This document shows, piece after piece, positions 50,036-60,763 of a stretch of 64,000 nucleotides of DNA. The notes beneath the pieces were generated by a model that saw nothing but the letters and a program-made list of their open reading frames with translations, had not been told where the DNA came from and made no database searches. The position numbers and the translations under genes are program-made. Source of the stretch: Hansfordia pulvinata. Lineage: Eukaryota > Ascomycota > Sordariomycetes > Xylariales. How positions within the stretch are numbered: the stretch's first letter is position 1; every line of letters starts with the position of its first letter. The stretch lies in the NCBI GenBank assembly GCA_006538405.1, contig BJKQ01000016.1, positions 124,001 through 188,000 of the forward strand, in the 5' to 3' direction.

Positions 50036-51233
50036 TCACTTGGTCTTGATCAGGCACCGGTGGCCCTTGGGGACCATGAGGAAGTACATCTTGGCCTCCA
50101 TCTCGTCGTTGGAGAAGCCCTCGGCGGAGGAGACGCTCGCGTTGGGGAAGTGGCGGTAGAACCCGGTCACGGCGAGGCGCAGCTCCATGTAGGCCAGGTG
50201 CATGCCGAGGCACACTGACGTTGGCGAGGGAGGAGAAATGCCTGGTTAGCTGAGCTGCACTCGTACGAAGGAACAGAAGCGAGGAAGATATAGTGAAGTG
50301 AGCAAAAAGAAAAAAAAAAAGGGAAAAAAGAAGAAAAAGGCAAAAAAAAGAGCGACAACGGGAACAGAAGGGGTTGGGGGGGCGCTTCCTGCTTACCTCT
50401 AGAGCCGCCGCCAAAGGGCAAGAACTGGTCCTTCATGTCCTTGGTGGGCTCCTCCCAGCGGTCGGGCAGGAACTCCTCGGGCCGGGGGAAGATGCGCGGG
50501 TTCTGGTGCAGGTTCATGGCCTGGACGGACACGGTGGTGCCGCCGGGAAGCCAGTGGCCGTCGAACTCAGCGCCCCCGGCGGGCACGACGCGGGGCAGCA
50601 TGCCGGGGACGGCCGGGTGCAGGCGGAGGGCCTCGAGGATGACGCGGTTCAGGTAGGGGAGGTCCTTGACGTCGTCGTACGCGTAGCCCTCGGGCACGCC
50701 CGGGCCGGCCACCTCGGCGACGAGGCGGTCGCGGACGGCGCGGTTCTCGGGCTGCGCCAGGCGCCAGACCAGGTAGGTGAAGGTGTTGGCGGTCGTGTCG
50801 CTGCCGGCGACCAGGTAGATGTTGGCCGTCGAGACGAGCTCCTCGTGCGACAGCCCCCCGCCGTTGTCGTCGTCGTTGTTGTGCTTGTCGTTGTCGTTGC
50901 CGCTGCCGCCCCGGCCCTCCGCGGCCGCCGCCTTGTAGCACTTGGACAGCAGCGTGCTGCCGGCCGAGGGGTCGCCAGCTTCGGTTAGGCGCTTGTGCCG
51001 GCTGAGGCTCTCGTTGGCGTACCGGATCTGGTCGGCGATGCCGTCGATGCCGCTGCTGACGACGGGGATGGAGAAGGGGAGGTAGGAGGCGAAGACGGAC
51101 AGCCGGGGGAACTGCGCGCGGAAGCCGCCCGTCTTGGCGACTGTCTCGAGCATGGTGATGTAGGCGTTTTCTGCGTTTTGCCCGGCATGTGTCAGTGTTT
51201 CTGACAATTGTTTGCATGTGTCTGGTGTGTGTC

Positions 51234-51315
<82 letters not shown>

Positions 51316-52180
51316 GACTAGAATGCCTCTTCTTCTCTCTCTCTCTCTCTCCCCCTCCAGCTAGAACAAAACACTTAGAGGGAACAGACAGAACTGACCT
51401 TGCCAGACTCGAGCATGCGGAAGGACTGGCCGAAGCTCATCTCGCCGATGATGTCGGTGGCCATGAACATGCCCCACTTGTAGACGTCGGCGGCGCCGCG
51501 GGGGGCTGCCCTCCTCGCCGATGCGGCGGATGGCCAGGTCGACCATCTCCTGGACGCGGGGGGCGATGGCGCGCAGGTTGGACTCGGACATGCCGGCGGA
51601 CAGCAGGCGGCGCAGGTGGCGGTGGTGCTGGACGTCGCGGGTGCCGAAGACGCTGGGCCGGCCGCCGCCCGTCGCCAGCCGCGAGTAGAAGTCGCCCTTG
51701 AGGTACTCGCCCTTGACGCTGAAGATCTGCCGGATGCTGCCCGGCTCCGACACGTCGACGTGCTCCGGCGTCACGCGCACGGCGTGGCCTTGGAACGGGT
51801 CAGCAGGGAGGAGCGGCGGAGGGAGGGGGGAGGGGGGAAGGGGAGGGGGGGATATCATCTTGTTCGTCTCGGGAAGTCAGTTATAGAAGACTCACCGTAT
51901 TTCTTGTGCAGACTATCCACCCATTGGGGACCCTCGCCCTGGATGAAGTAGTACGACAACGGCCACGAGGACCACAGGGTATACCAGGGCCCGGGGACCT
52001 TGGCGATCGGGCTAGTCAAGCGCCGCACGACAGCCTGCGAAGGACGGGTTTGTCAGGACATGTCACGGGGACCAATGGGTATAGGTAGGCACATGTACTC
52101 ACGTAGACGCCGACGGCCAGAGCGGCGCTGGCCAGGAGCCACAGCGAGGGCGCCTGGCTGAGATCGAAGACGCCCGGCAT
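50036..52180 (-). CDS. Cytochrome P450 monooxygenase, five exons (about 519 aa), disturbed frame in exon 3
   Basis: Exons: 52180-52103, 52034-51896, 51788-51399, 51170-50397, 50214-50036. All introns are GT-AG, most with CTGAC branch points. The N terminus is a membrane anchor (LWLLASAALAVGVY) followed by a Pro-rich KVPGPWYTLW hinge. The I-helix motif AGSDTT is near residues 324-329, ExxR (EALR) near 382-385, the FLPDRWEE region near 436-443, and the haem loop FGGGSR-VC across the last splice with the ligand Cys near 462. It should be an ER-bound haem monooxygenase; family and substrate are unclear. In exon 3 a run of six C (51490-51495) shifts the frame, so the conserved helix (DVYKWGMFMATDIIGEMSFG) is out of frame up to the exon end. 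The exon 3/4 junction then restores the frame. Residues about 289-309 are an Asn/Asp/Gly-rich insert. No biosynthetic partner genes flank it. Confidence 0.85.
51235..51313. repeat. (TG)n microsatellite inside P450 intron 3
   Basis: About 39 TG units lie inside the 228-nt third intron of the P450 gene (51171-51398), on the opposite strand read as CA. Confidence 0.95.
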
Positions 52181-54735
52181 CGTGACTGCTCGCGCCCGAA
52201 AGGTCGGCCGCGCAGAATGGTCGATGTGTGTGTGGAATCAAGCAAGTCGAATCGAGGCGAACGAACAGACCAGCTGACCAGCGAGATCCGGGCGGGGGGG
52301 AAGGGGAAGGGGAAGGGGAAAAGGGGCAAAGACTCGGGAGAGAGCTTGCTCGGCTTCTTCTATGATCGAGAGGTGTGTTCAAGTTGTGAAATAGCATGCT
52401 TGACCACGACCCCGACGACCTCTGTCCGGTGAGCAAAGCGACGGCCCGCCTCGCCTGACCTTGACGCTTGACGCTTGACGCTTGACGCTTGTCGTGGCAG
52501 TCGGCCGCCCGTCGGCCGCCCGCCTGTGCGCCCCGAGTGCTCCGGGCGAGCCGAAGCCACGCCGTTGCTGGCCATGGCAGCCACCGGCCAGTCCTAGCGC
52601 GCCCTGACTTTTAATCATAAACCTGGCACTGGGTCCTCTCGCATCCCTCTGATCAGCCCAGCGTCAGCCCTTACGAGTACTCGTACCCGTAGTCAGTTCG
52701 CTTGCTGACTGTCCCCATCCGCATCTGTCATGGGTGTGGAGTGGGTGCCTCGGCATTCGGGGCCGCAGGGCTGGCTGGCCCCTCCACTTTCTGCGAAAGG
52801 CTGCTGGCCAACGGAATCGAGCTGACCGGCAGTTTGTTGCGGGGGTTGGGAAGCTGGGAAGCCCCCAGGATCGACGCCCGCTTTCCCCCTCGGACCTAGT
52901 CCCCCCGTGCCGGGGCCCTGGCAGGATCGCGAACGATGCCCCGGCACACCCGGCCTGATCACGGGTGATTGGTATTGTAAGAGGACGCGACACCGCCGGG
53001 GGAAGGGGGGGGGAAGGCGGCCGCAAGGAAGACGCCATAAGCAAGCCTCTTGACTTTCCACGTACGGTAGTTGTATTGGATATGGATGCAAGTCCTCGTA
53101 GAAGGTGGCCACGACACGGTCCCTCGGCCTCGACTCACGCAGCGGAGCGAGCGCCAATCCCGCGCAGATGGGTGGGCGGACGAACGGGTGGGTAACGTTG
53201 GGCACGGTGCCGGGGTTGGCCAGCTCCTTCATTCACCAGTATCTATCCGTCCCTTCTGGAACCCCTGACCGGGTCTCGGCGCTCGCACGTGCTGCGGCTG
53301 ACACCCGCGGCCCAGTGAGGCTGTCCAGGGACCCGCCCCCTCTCGCTTTCTACTGCCTTGTTGTCGACAGTCGGGAAGCGCAACGTGGCGGATGAGACAA
53401 GGGCCTGTTTCTTCTTGAGGACGGTTGCTGTGCTTGCTGCTTGTTGTTCAAGTGTGCGTAGTATTTCGTTCCGTTTGGAGAGGCAGTCTAAGCAGTTTAA
53501 GCAGTCTGGCTGGCCATGGGTCGGCCTGGTGGGTGCCGGGCACTCCCTGTTCTATATACCTACAAGCAGGCTGGCCGTGAGGCCAATGCAGGCCGTGTGC
53601 TTGCTCCACCCTCAAGCAGCCCCAGCACCCTTTGGCTGGGACAGCTTGAGAGGGCCACGCCTGACACGCTGAAACCTCAAGCCTGGGGAGCGAGCGCTCT
53701 ACAGGGGCCGCAGCAGGATCGACGACAAGCGAAGCTCCCCTTCAGCTGCGGGCTGTCACCGACGGTGCATCCGCAGTCTCCCCGCGTGGTGTCCTACGAG
53801 GATTGACATGCTGCTGCCCGCAACTGCCGACTATAACATGGCCATGACAAGCTGCCGCAGCCGGGGTCTGGGCCCTGATGTCCCGGGCCCGTCGTAAATT
53901 GACTTGATGAAAGCGTTGAGCTCTCACGTCCGGGGGGCTCCGGCCTTATTTGAGGCAAGGACTCTGACGATGACGGCACTAGTCAACGCGCGATGCTGTT
54001 AACCGTCTTGGAGAAGCCGGCATATCCCGCGGCAATAGATGTGGAAGCAATAGCGAGTTCTTAGCTAATTGCCCATATAAGATAGCCTCTGAGGCCCGAT
54101 GCTGAAAATGAGGACTGTAAAGGCGTGCCTATGTAAGACTTGTGTGCTTGACCACTGGTCTGTTATGATAGAGCTTCCCCCCCCACCCCCCCCCGCACAA
54201 AAGCCCAGTATTGGATATGAAAAGGTTTATTTGCGCCGCTCCGTAGTCAAGGTTATACCGCAAGTCATGTCCGGTCTGTTGGATCCGACGAGTGTCACAG
54301 CCGTGGCCGACATAACGTGAGGCCGATATAATGAGGCCAATATGTCGTGGGGTAAGCCTGACCACGCCTACTGACCAATCACCCTCCGCAAGCCGACCGG
54401 GCGTAGAAGGTGATCGAAAGATCTGGGAGAGAAGTGGCCAATGGATTCGGGATCGCTGCATACTATGCAGTATCTGACGCCTGATATTGGTCCAGAGCGC
54501 ATCTTTCCGCCCTCTGCGCCCCATTCCGGTTGCAACGCACATGGCAACAATGGCTGGCGGGGAATATACAAATAGGACGCTGCGCCGCTCCAACTCTTGT
54601 CTTTGGGACCGACTTTGACTTGCCTTATTCTCTCCAACGCTGCCTTGGCCTCTACTCGAAGCTTCCTGGGTGCTCTCATCTTCCACCGAACCACACCCAT
54701 TTCGCCAATTATCCACTCGCAAGCCCACCGCAGCC
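52181..54735. other. Divergent intergenic region between the P450 and the 54736 gene
   Basis: It is the shared upstream region of two divergent genes. It contains a TTGACGC tandem repeat, a repeated CGGCCGCCCG pair near 52502-52525, and overlapping TACGAGTA/TACTCGTA at 52672-52685. An A/T-rich GAATATACAAATAGG patch lies 165 bases before the ATG at 54736. No gene seen. Confidence 0.5.
52461..52491. repeat. TTGACGC tandem repeat in P450 upstream region
   Basis: Four perfect 7-base TTGACGC units followed by TTG, about 280 bases upstream of the P450 start codon. The core TTGAC resembles a W-box-like or zinc-factor half site, but no factor can be assigned. Confidence 0.8.
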
Positions 54736-55380
54736 ATGGGAAGTGCCAGACAGCTATCACCCGAGACTGTGGCGGAGCGTCTCGGGGCCGAGGAAGAAAA
54801 CCGTTCATGGCAGCCCCGCCCAGACGACGAGGGATGGGACTTTCCCTTCATGCGCTTATGGGACGACGAATCCGGGAGCAAGCCCGACCCAACAGACCGT
54901 TCCATGACAGCCCGTGGCCCCGGGAATGAGTGTCCTCTTAACACATCCCACGCCCGATCCGAGGCTTTGAAGAAGCACAAGAGCTCCTTCTCCAGGAACT
55001 TCGAGAGCCCGTTCATCTCGTTCCACAGATCCCACGACGAAATCAGGAACTTGGCAAATTATCGCGCTGGTCGTATCGGTTATATCGACACACCTCGCCG
55101 CGGTCCCTACAGACTTATCGCCATCGACCCGCGCGTCCGAATCAGGGCGGGTCTGCCCGTGATACATTACAAGCAGGAGATGCCACACTACACGGAAGAG
55201 AAGGATGACCCCAAGTGTAACTACACGAGCCATTATGCCTGCCTCTGGCAGGTTAACGCGGATGAGGTCATTGGTATGTGGGACTGGGATGAATTGAGAA
55301 AGGAGTCGAGTAGGGATTGGTATCGCGACGTCGTGCTGCGGAAATTCCACGACTTCAGAGAAAGCCGGGGTGCTGAGTGA
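54736..55380 (+). CDS. DUF7587-like domain protein (214 aa)
   Basis: A single-exon gene starting at ATG 54736 in a strong context (GCAGCCATGG). The order of conserved-looking elements resembles the fungal DUF7587 family: a SPFISFHRSHDEIRNLA segment (residues 91-107), a short strand PYRLIAIDPR (124-133), and a hydrophobic segment HYACLWQVNADEVIGMWDWD (167-185). The family function is not established. The N-terminal 60 residues are polar and Trp/Asp-rich. There is no signal peptide or membrane segment. Codon use matches neighbouring genes less strictly at third positions, which may mean lower expression. The domain assignment is from memory of the family pattern and should be treated as moderate. 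Confidence 0.7.
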   Translation: MGSARQLSPETVAERLGAEEENRSWQPRPDDEGWDFPFMRLWDDESGSKPDPTDRSMTARGPGNECPLNTSHARSEALKKHKSSFSRNFESPFISFHRSHDEIRNLANYRAGRIGYIDTPRRGPYRLIAIDPRVRIRAGLPVIHYKQEMPHYTEEKDDPKCNYTSHYACLWQVNADEVIGMWDWDELRKESSRDWYRDVVLRKFHDFRESRGAE

Positions 55381-56826
55381 GGCCGAAAATGCTATCGTCA
55401 CAGGATGCCCCGCGACTGGCTTCTGACTGCAGACTATATCTGGATTTCGAGAGGGTTCCGTTTTGAATGATGAAGATGCAGGTCGACTGTTCACTGGTAC
55501 ATAAATACCAACCAGAACCAATGTTGCCAGGCAACACTACCGGAGAGAGCCTCCCAGATGTACGCGCTCGTCGATGTGCGACGTGTTTATGTGGCTGCCA
55601 TCGTCCGAGCGACAAGGAGCTTGAGCAAGCTACGTGTGAAGACCCGGCGAAGACCCGTCGACCGCGGCGAAGACGACGATACTGGCTGGGTGTTCGCAAG
55701 ATCGGCCGCTTGTGTCAAACGTGTACTACATAGCTTCGCTATCCGGCGAGGCCTCGTGTTTTAACACCAGTTCGTGCGCAATTGGATAGAGGGACCAGTC
55801 AGTACCCACACACGCACACACACACCACACACGTGGGAAGCCGTCGAGCACAACCGGTTGAGAAACTCCGGGCAACTCAAACATACCAAGTTTTCTCCTG
55901 GGCCGGGGCTGGTCGCGCGACTCTCGACTCGTTTGCGCAGGCTGTGGTTATTGCCTCTTTCCGGCCACGGTTCTCAAATACCTAAAGCCCTGCTGCTTGG
56001 CCACCGGGCAGCTTGTTGACGGGGCCGGCCATTTCCAACTCGGAGCAGTTGACGCCGCCACCCAGGCTGGCGCTGGTCAGACTTCTTGCCGCCTGTCCGG
56101 ATTCCCGCTGCCGTTCTCGCCGACGACGAGGCTCGTTTGCAATTTACGGCGCAGCCGATGGGGCCCGTCTGCCAAAGAGGCAAAGTCAGCGCCTCATCTG
56201 CAAAGCACGAATGGCGGAAGGGGATCGTTGGCGGCGACGATCAACTTCCGATAGTCACGACGGAAAGACGCTATTCCTACCAAGCACCCGTATTTGGTAA
56301 CTATTGTGCTTGCAGTCCATCTCTGCTAAGGGAACCCTGCCCAATCGGGGTCATGGTGACAAATGCGCTGATTCAAGCACCCACACTGGAGGCAAACACC
56401 AGACGACGAGTGCCCACGCCCGAGGCAACTGCACCAGCGGCGCCTTGGGAGCAACAACGCGGCTTTTGCGCCGGCTCTGCGCGCGGAAGACATCGTGCGC
56501 TTCTCGTCGTTCGGAGGCGCACTGCCTCACAACGAAAAAAGCTCGCTGCTTTAGGTAAACTTGCCTCGGAAGGCGGCCTCTTGAAACTCCGTTATCAATG
56601 CCCATCGTTTCGTGAGAACTTGGGCATAAGCGGGTTGTAATGTGTAGCCCTATATATTGCGCAGGAATCCTTTGCTGTATCACAATGGAACTCTCCCCAT
56701 CATAGGTGCAGTGTCAGCTTGCATACCCAAAGCACGTGAACAGTCGAGTCTTTCACTCGTCTCCAAAACCTCCCCGTTCAATCTACCCACCAGACCAACT
56801 TCAACCCCCGCGCAAAGGCCATCACC
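55381..56826. other. Intergenic region, no gene supported
   Basis: Open frames (for example 56086-56640) have no coherent composition. The final 120 bases are a C-rich leader ahead of the gene at 56827. Confidence 0.45.
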
Positions 56827-57147
56827 ATGGTTCACTTCAAGTACTTGGTGCTGGCCCTGGGCTTTGCATCGGCCAGGATGACCCTGAAGCTATACGATGA
56901 ATCCAAAAAGGGGCCGACCCGCACCTTGCGTGAGAAAGAATTACTGGGTGGAGAGACGGAACTCAAGAAGAACGAACGGTGGTTCACATACGTGGCGGAC
57001 GGGGAACATGACGGAGAATACATACTCTTCATGAAAAAGGGTAAAAGCCCAGAACGAGCCGAGTCTTCGAAGAGCAAGACGCTGCGGGATGTTCCCAAGC
57101 GTCGGGATCGCGTCGTGGGTGAGAGGGCGACAAGAAAGTACGACTAG
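56827..57147 (+). CDS. Small secreted-protein candidate (106 aa)
   Basis: The ATG at 56827 has a good context (ATCACCATGG) after a C-rich leader typical of fungal genes. The first 16 residues (MVHFKYLVLALGFASA) look like a signal peptide, with an Ala-x-Ala type cleavage site. The mature part is short, basic and strongly charged, lacks cysteine, and contains ordered-looking stretches (RWFTYVADGEHDGEYILFMK) before a Lys/Arg/Ser-rich tail. I do not recognise a family. It could be a small secreted effector-like or cell-surface protein. An undetected downstream intron could extend it. Confidence 0.5.
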   Translation: MVHFKYLVLALGFASARMTLKLYDESKKGPTRTLREKELLGGETELKKNERWFTYVADGEHDGEYILFMKKGKSPERAESSKSKTLRDVPKRRDRVVGERATRKYD

Positions 57148-58576
57148 TGCGGTACGGCGCCCCTACGGAACGGCGCCCTTTCGAAATCGCCCTGATGAGA
57201 GCCGGGCCAATTGCTTGAAGTCTCGCGCGCGATTGCCGTCTGGCAAACTGGACGAGGCGGACGAAGCGGTTGGTGATGGTTCAGGCACGAGCCTTGGCGG
57301 ACTCGAAAGCCTGGAAAACTACCTACCTATCAAGACAATGTACATGGGAATCTGGTCTTCTTGCGCAACATTGCGCAGAGTGAAGAGCTCAGCGGGCTCA
57401 TCAGAGAGTCGTCGGAGCAAGAGGAAGAGCCGGCCTCTGCAGGGTACGGTGCTGAAGTGAAGAGGCGTGGCTACCGCGATTGTGGTTTGTGTGGCGGCGG
57501 TTGGCGGCGCAGAAGCTCCGGAGAGTGGGGCGAAGCCGCATCGCGGCTGGCGAGGTCTGGATATGACGTCGTCGAATCACGCCTCGGTGGCTCCAGGTGC
57601 CTGCAACAGCAACACGTATCGGGTACTTTGTTCAGAACCACGTCTCAATAGAATTGACCGAAATTCCATACTCGTACATCAGGCGCATGTGCCGTATCAA
57701 CTTGAATGACTACATACGAGTACGCTGAGGACAAATGCATGCACAAAACGGATACCAAGGCCATGTCCGGTCGTCCAGTCCCGTCGGTGTTGGATTCAAT
57801 ATTGAACATCACATGCAGAACACATTTGATGCATTTGAAGTTTGGTCTTGAGTCCATTCTCATTCAATGGCAAGATGAATATGTGAATCGGGGCTATGCT
57901 CAAATCATGAATCTCAAGGCTTGGCAGCAAGTCAAGCCAGCCAGCAGCGGATGTCAAAATTGGGACGATGTCGCCTCCGGCCGCAATCATGACGGCATCA
58001 TCCCGAGAATCATCGATCTGCCTTCCCCAGCTACCCAGCTCCAGTCAAGCCCAAATCCCATGTCCTTTGCGACCACCATCCGGCCCACCCTGACGTGACC
58101 CGAGCCCCTCTGCCCAGAATTCGAGGGGCAACCGGCCCCAGCCAACCCCTCTACCAGTGCCCGCAATCCCCATACCGGGAGATAGACAAACCGTGACGGC
58201 GTGCATGTAGCTGATGAAGCTACCGGGTGTACTCAAGGAACCGGGTTGCCCTGTTGGAACCCGGACGGGCGCGCGTAGACGTGACACCTGCCCAGCATGA
58301 CAGGGCACGGATCGATCCCCGATTGATCGCATCGGCCATGATACGAGTAGTCGTAGGCTCTCGTCTGGAAACGCCTAGGCCGTCAGACAGAGGTAATGTA
58401 CCCCTCTAGCATTTCAGGACAGTGTACAACCCCTCTTCAAACCACCACAAGCACGTATAAGAAGGCCACTTTCTCATCCGACACCCACCACGCGGTTAGA
58501 CGTGACTCTTTCTTAACCAAGACAATCATTAACGATAGCAACAAAACCCCCCCAACCACCACACACAACAGCCACA
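57148..58576. other. Intergenic region, no gene supported
   Basis: Three TACTCGTA/TACGAGTA octamers occur (57669, 57715, 58342). The last 120 bases form the promoter and leader of the gene at 58577. Confidence 0.5.
58456..58461 (+). promoter_or_regulatory. Candidate TATA box of the 58577 gene
   Basis: TATAAG lies 121 bases upstream of the ATG at 58577, followed by an A/C-rich leader. Spacing is suitable for a fungal core promoter. Confidence 0.5.
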
Positions 58577-58857
58577 ATGTCGTCCCAGGAAGGCCGCCAG
58601 TCCCCTCCCCCCGAGCGCCAGACCGGCGCTCAGCTCAACGAAGCCCCCGCCTCGGGCCAGGGCGTCCACGACACCCCCAACAAGAAGGACGACGTCAACA
58701 AGCAGGTCGAGGTGAGTTGGAGCGCCCGGTCCCAGGAGTGACACCATGTACTGACAGTCTACTCCCCCCCCTAAAGAACCTCGAGTCCAACCCCAAGGCG
58801 CCCATGGACAAGGCCCTCGACGACAAGTTCACCAAGGACACCAAGCCCTCGTCCTAG
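58577..58857 (+). CDS. Small hydrophilic disordered protein, two exons (71 aa)
   Basis: Exon 1 is 58577-58711 and exon 2 is 58777-58857. The 65-nt intron starts GTGAGT, contains CTGAC about 25 bases from its end and ends AAAG, in phase 0. The protein (MSSQEGRQSPPPERQTGAQL at the N terminus, LESNPKAPMDKALDDKF at the C terminus) has no hydrophobic core and is Gln/Pro/Asp/Lys-rich. Small proteins of this style (a GAQL-AP-GQG stretch, then LESNPKxP) recur in filamentous ascomycetes, but I know of no assigned function. TATA box, A/C-rich leader, ACAATG start context and a canonical intron all support an expressed gene. Confidence 0.75.
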
Positions 58858-59656
58858 GCCCGCGATCACGATCAGCGGCCTCTCCCGTAAAACAACACTG
58901 CGACGGGAAGTCCTTGACGATATTCAGGCCGCCAAGAGGAATTTGGCAATGGCAGCTGTACTCGGAAGCGAGCTTCGCATCCATGCGTCCTGCGCGGGGT
59001 CGGTGATTGTCCGGCCTGGCCCTCTACAACCACATTCTCAATATTGTACAATTAGTCCGCCTCTCAATCAGCGTGAGAGGACGCGAGAGATGTCAATGGA
59101 AATGACGTAATGATCACGACACCTTTGTCCCACCTGAAAGTGCCAAGTTGCTGTAGTCGAAGCCATGCTGCAAACGTCGTGTCCGTTCGTTGCGGGTATT
59201 TGAGATTAATCAAATATCTGACACGTGCGAGTAATGCCGGCCTTGAATGATGGAACTACTGTTCGACAACCTATGGACCATATGGTGATGTTTGCCATGG
59301 ACAACGCGCAGAAAGCAGGTCACTCCGTCTACGCAAACATTGAAGCACATTGATTGACGAAGCCTGTAGCTGCTTACCACTACCCATCTTCCCTACTGGT
59401 TCAACTCAGGAATTGAATGAAACGTCTTTCTTTTCACTCATTTATTGAGTTAGCGCAACTTTTCAGCACACGAACTTTACTTGTAAAACTTGTGATTGAA
59501 TCGCATTCGCCAACTAGACTAAGTAATCGAAGTACACGGGAAAACTCCAGGACCAGCCCTGAAATACCAAGCCGCTCGTGCCTGTTCGTCAACAATCATT
59601 CGTGGTCATGTCCGTCGTAATATCACTGCACGCGCTCATTATAGTCATTATTCCCA
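58858..59656. other. Convergent intergenic region
   Basis: Comparatively A/T-rich 3' flanks of the genes at 58577 and 59657. No gene seen. Confidence 0.5.
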
Positions 59657-60763
59657 CTACGCCTTCTCGTTGCCGGGAGCCTTGGCCGGGATGTCGCCCG
59701 TGGGAGCCAGAGGCGTCGACTCCATGGTACCAGCACCAGGCCCGACCGGCGGGACGTCAGCTGCATCGAAAAGGTCAGCATTCGCAGCTACTTGATCACG
59801 CAGCAAATTTGATCGAAGACGGTGGCCGAGAAGAGCAAATATCGCGCAGCGCCAGGCTGGACGTGCGGACAGAGAACCGGCCCCACTCGAGCTGCAGCTT
59901 GGGTTCATCGGCTTGCGCCTGCACGCCACAGCCGTTGCTTGCTCGCAATCCTTCGCTCTTCTCTGTTGGGCTTGCGGGTAGATACTTACAGGTGACCTCG
60001 CCGGTAACGGCGGGCTCGGTGTTGGTGGGCTTCTCCTTGGGCTTCTCCTTGCCCAGGACCCTGTCGAGACCTGCGGCCTGGTAGGCACTGCCACCGTGCT
60101 CCTCCTTTCTCAGGTCGGCGAGGCGGCGGGCCTCGTTGTGAATGTCCTGAACCTGGCGCTGGGACTGGGTGTAGAAGTTGACGAGCTTCTGGCCGGTGGG
60201 CGTGTTGGTGGCCTTCTCAAAGTACGAGGTCAGGCCGTTGAACAGGGAGCCGGCGCGCGACGAGAGACCGTAGCTCTGGTCGGCAGCCTTGGCGCGGTCC
60301 GTGGCGTGGTACTTGGAGTCGAGGTTGGTCAGGGTGTTCATGAAGCGGTTGGTGACGCCGTGCTTCTGGTCGAGCTCGATGGCGCGGACGAGCGCCGAGT
60401 CGCCGACAAGGTAGCCGTGGGCGAGGTACTCGGCCAGGATGCGGCTGCGAGGCTTCTCCTCTTGGGTGATTTCGTCCGAGTCGCGGTCAGCGTTGGTGGT
60501 GTGGGGGCGCCATCGTCGGTCTGGCCGTCGGCGGGGGTGACGGTGATCTGTTTCTCGCCGAGCTGGGTGTTGTTGAGGAGCTGGGCCGTCTTGGCGGCCG
60601 TCTCCTTCTCAAAGGTGACAGTGGCCTCCTGGGCCTTCTCGTCGGCGGCGGGCTTTACGACAATGGTGGTGATCTTGCCGCAGAAGCTGAAGAAGTCCCG
60701 GACCTGCGACTCGTCGGTCGAGGGGTGGATGTTCTTGACGTAGACGGTCTGAGCGGCCGACAT
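59657..60763 (-). CDS. Vip1-like RRM protein; frame broken once
   Basis: Exon 1 is 60763-59990 and exon 2 is 59760-59657. The 229-nt intron (GTAAGT to GCAG, branch CTGAC) is in phase 1. Residues 1-75 form an RNA recognition motif (TVYVKNI as RNP2-like strand, EATVTFEKETAAKTAQLL near the end). The rest matches the conserved C-terminal part of Vip1-type proteins (RILAEYLAHGYLVGDSALVR, HATDRAKAADQSYGLSSRAG, SQRQVQDIHNEARRLADLRK). Members are cytosolic RNA-binding-fold proteins, often labelled 'actin cytoskeleton protein VIP1'; the precise role is not settled. Near 60514 the frame jumps between GQTDDGAP and NADRDSDEITQ. A C5 run should be C6; with it the protein is 292 aa and the splice phase fits. 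A TATA-like TTATATTATA lies about 120 bases upstream. Confidence 0.87.

Noticed and set aside
47091..52180. Secondary metabolite cluster around the P450
   Set aside because: No polyketide synthase, peptide synthetase, terpene synthase or pathway regulator is visible within the window.
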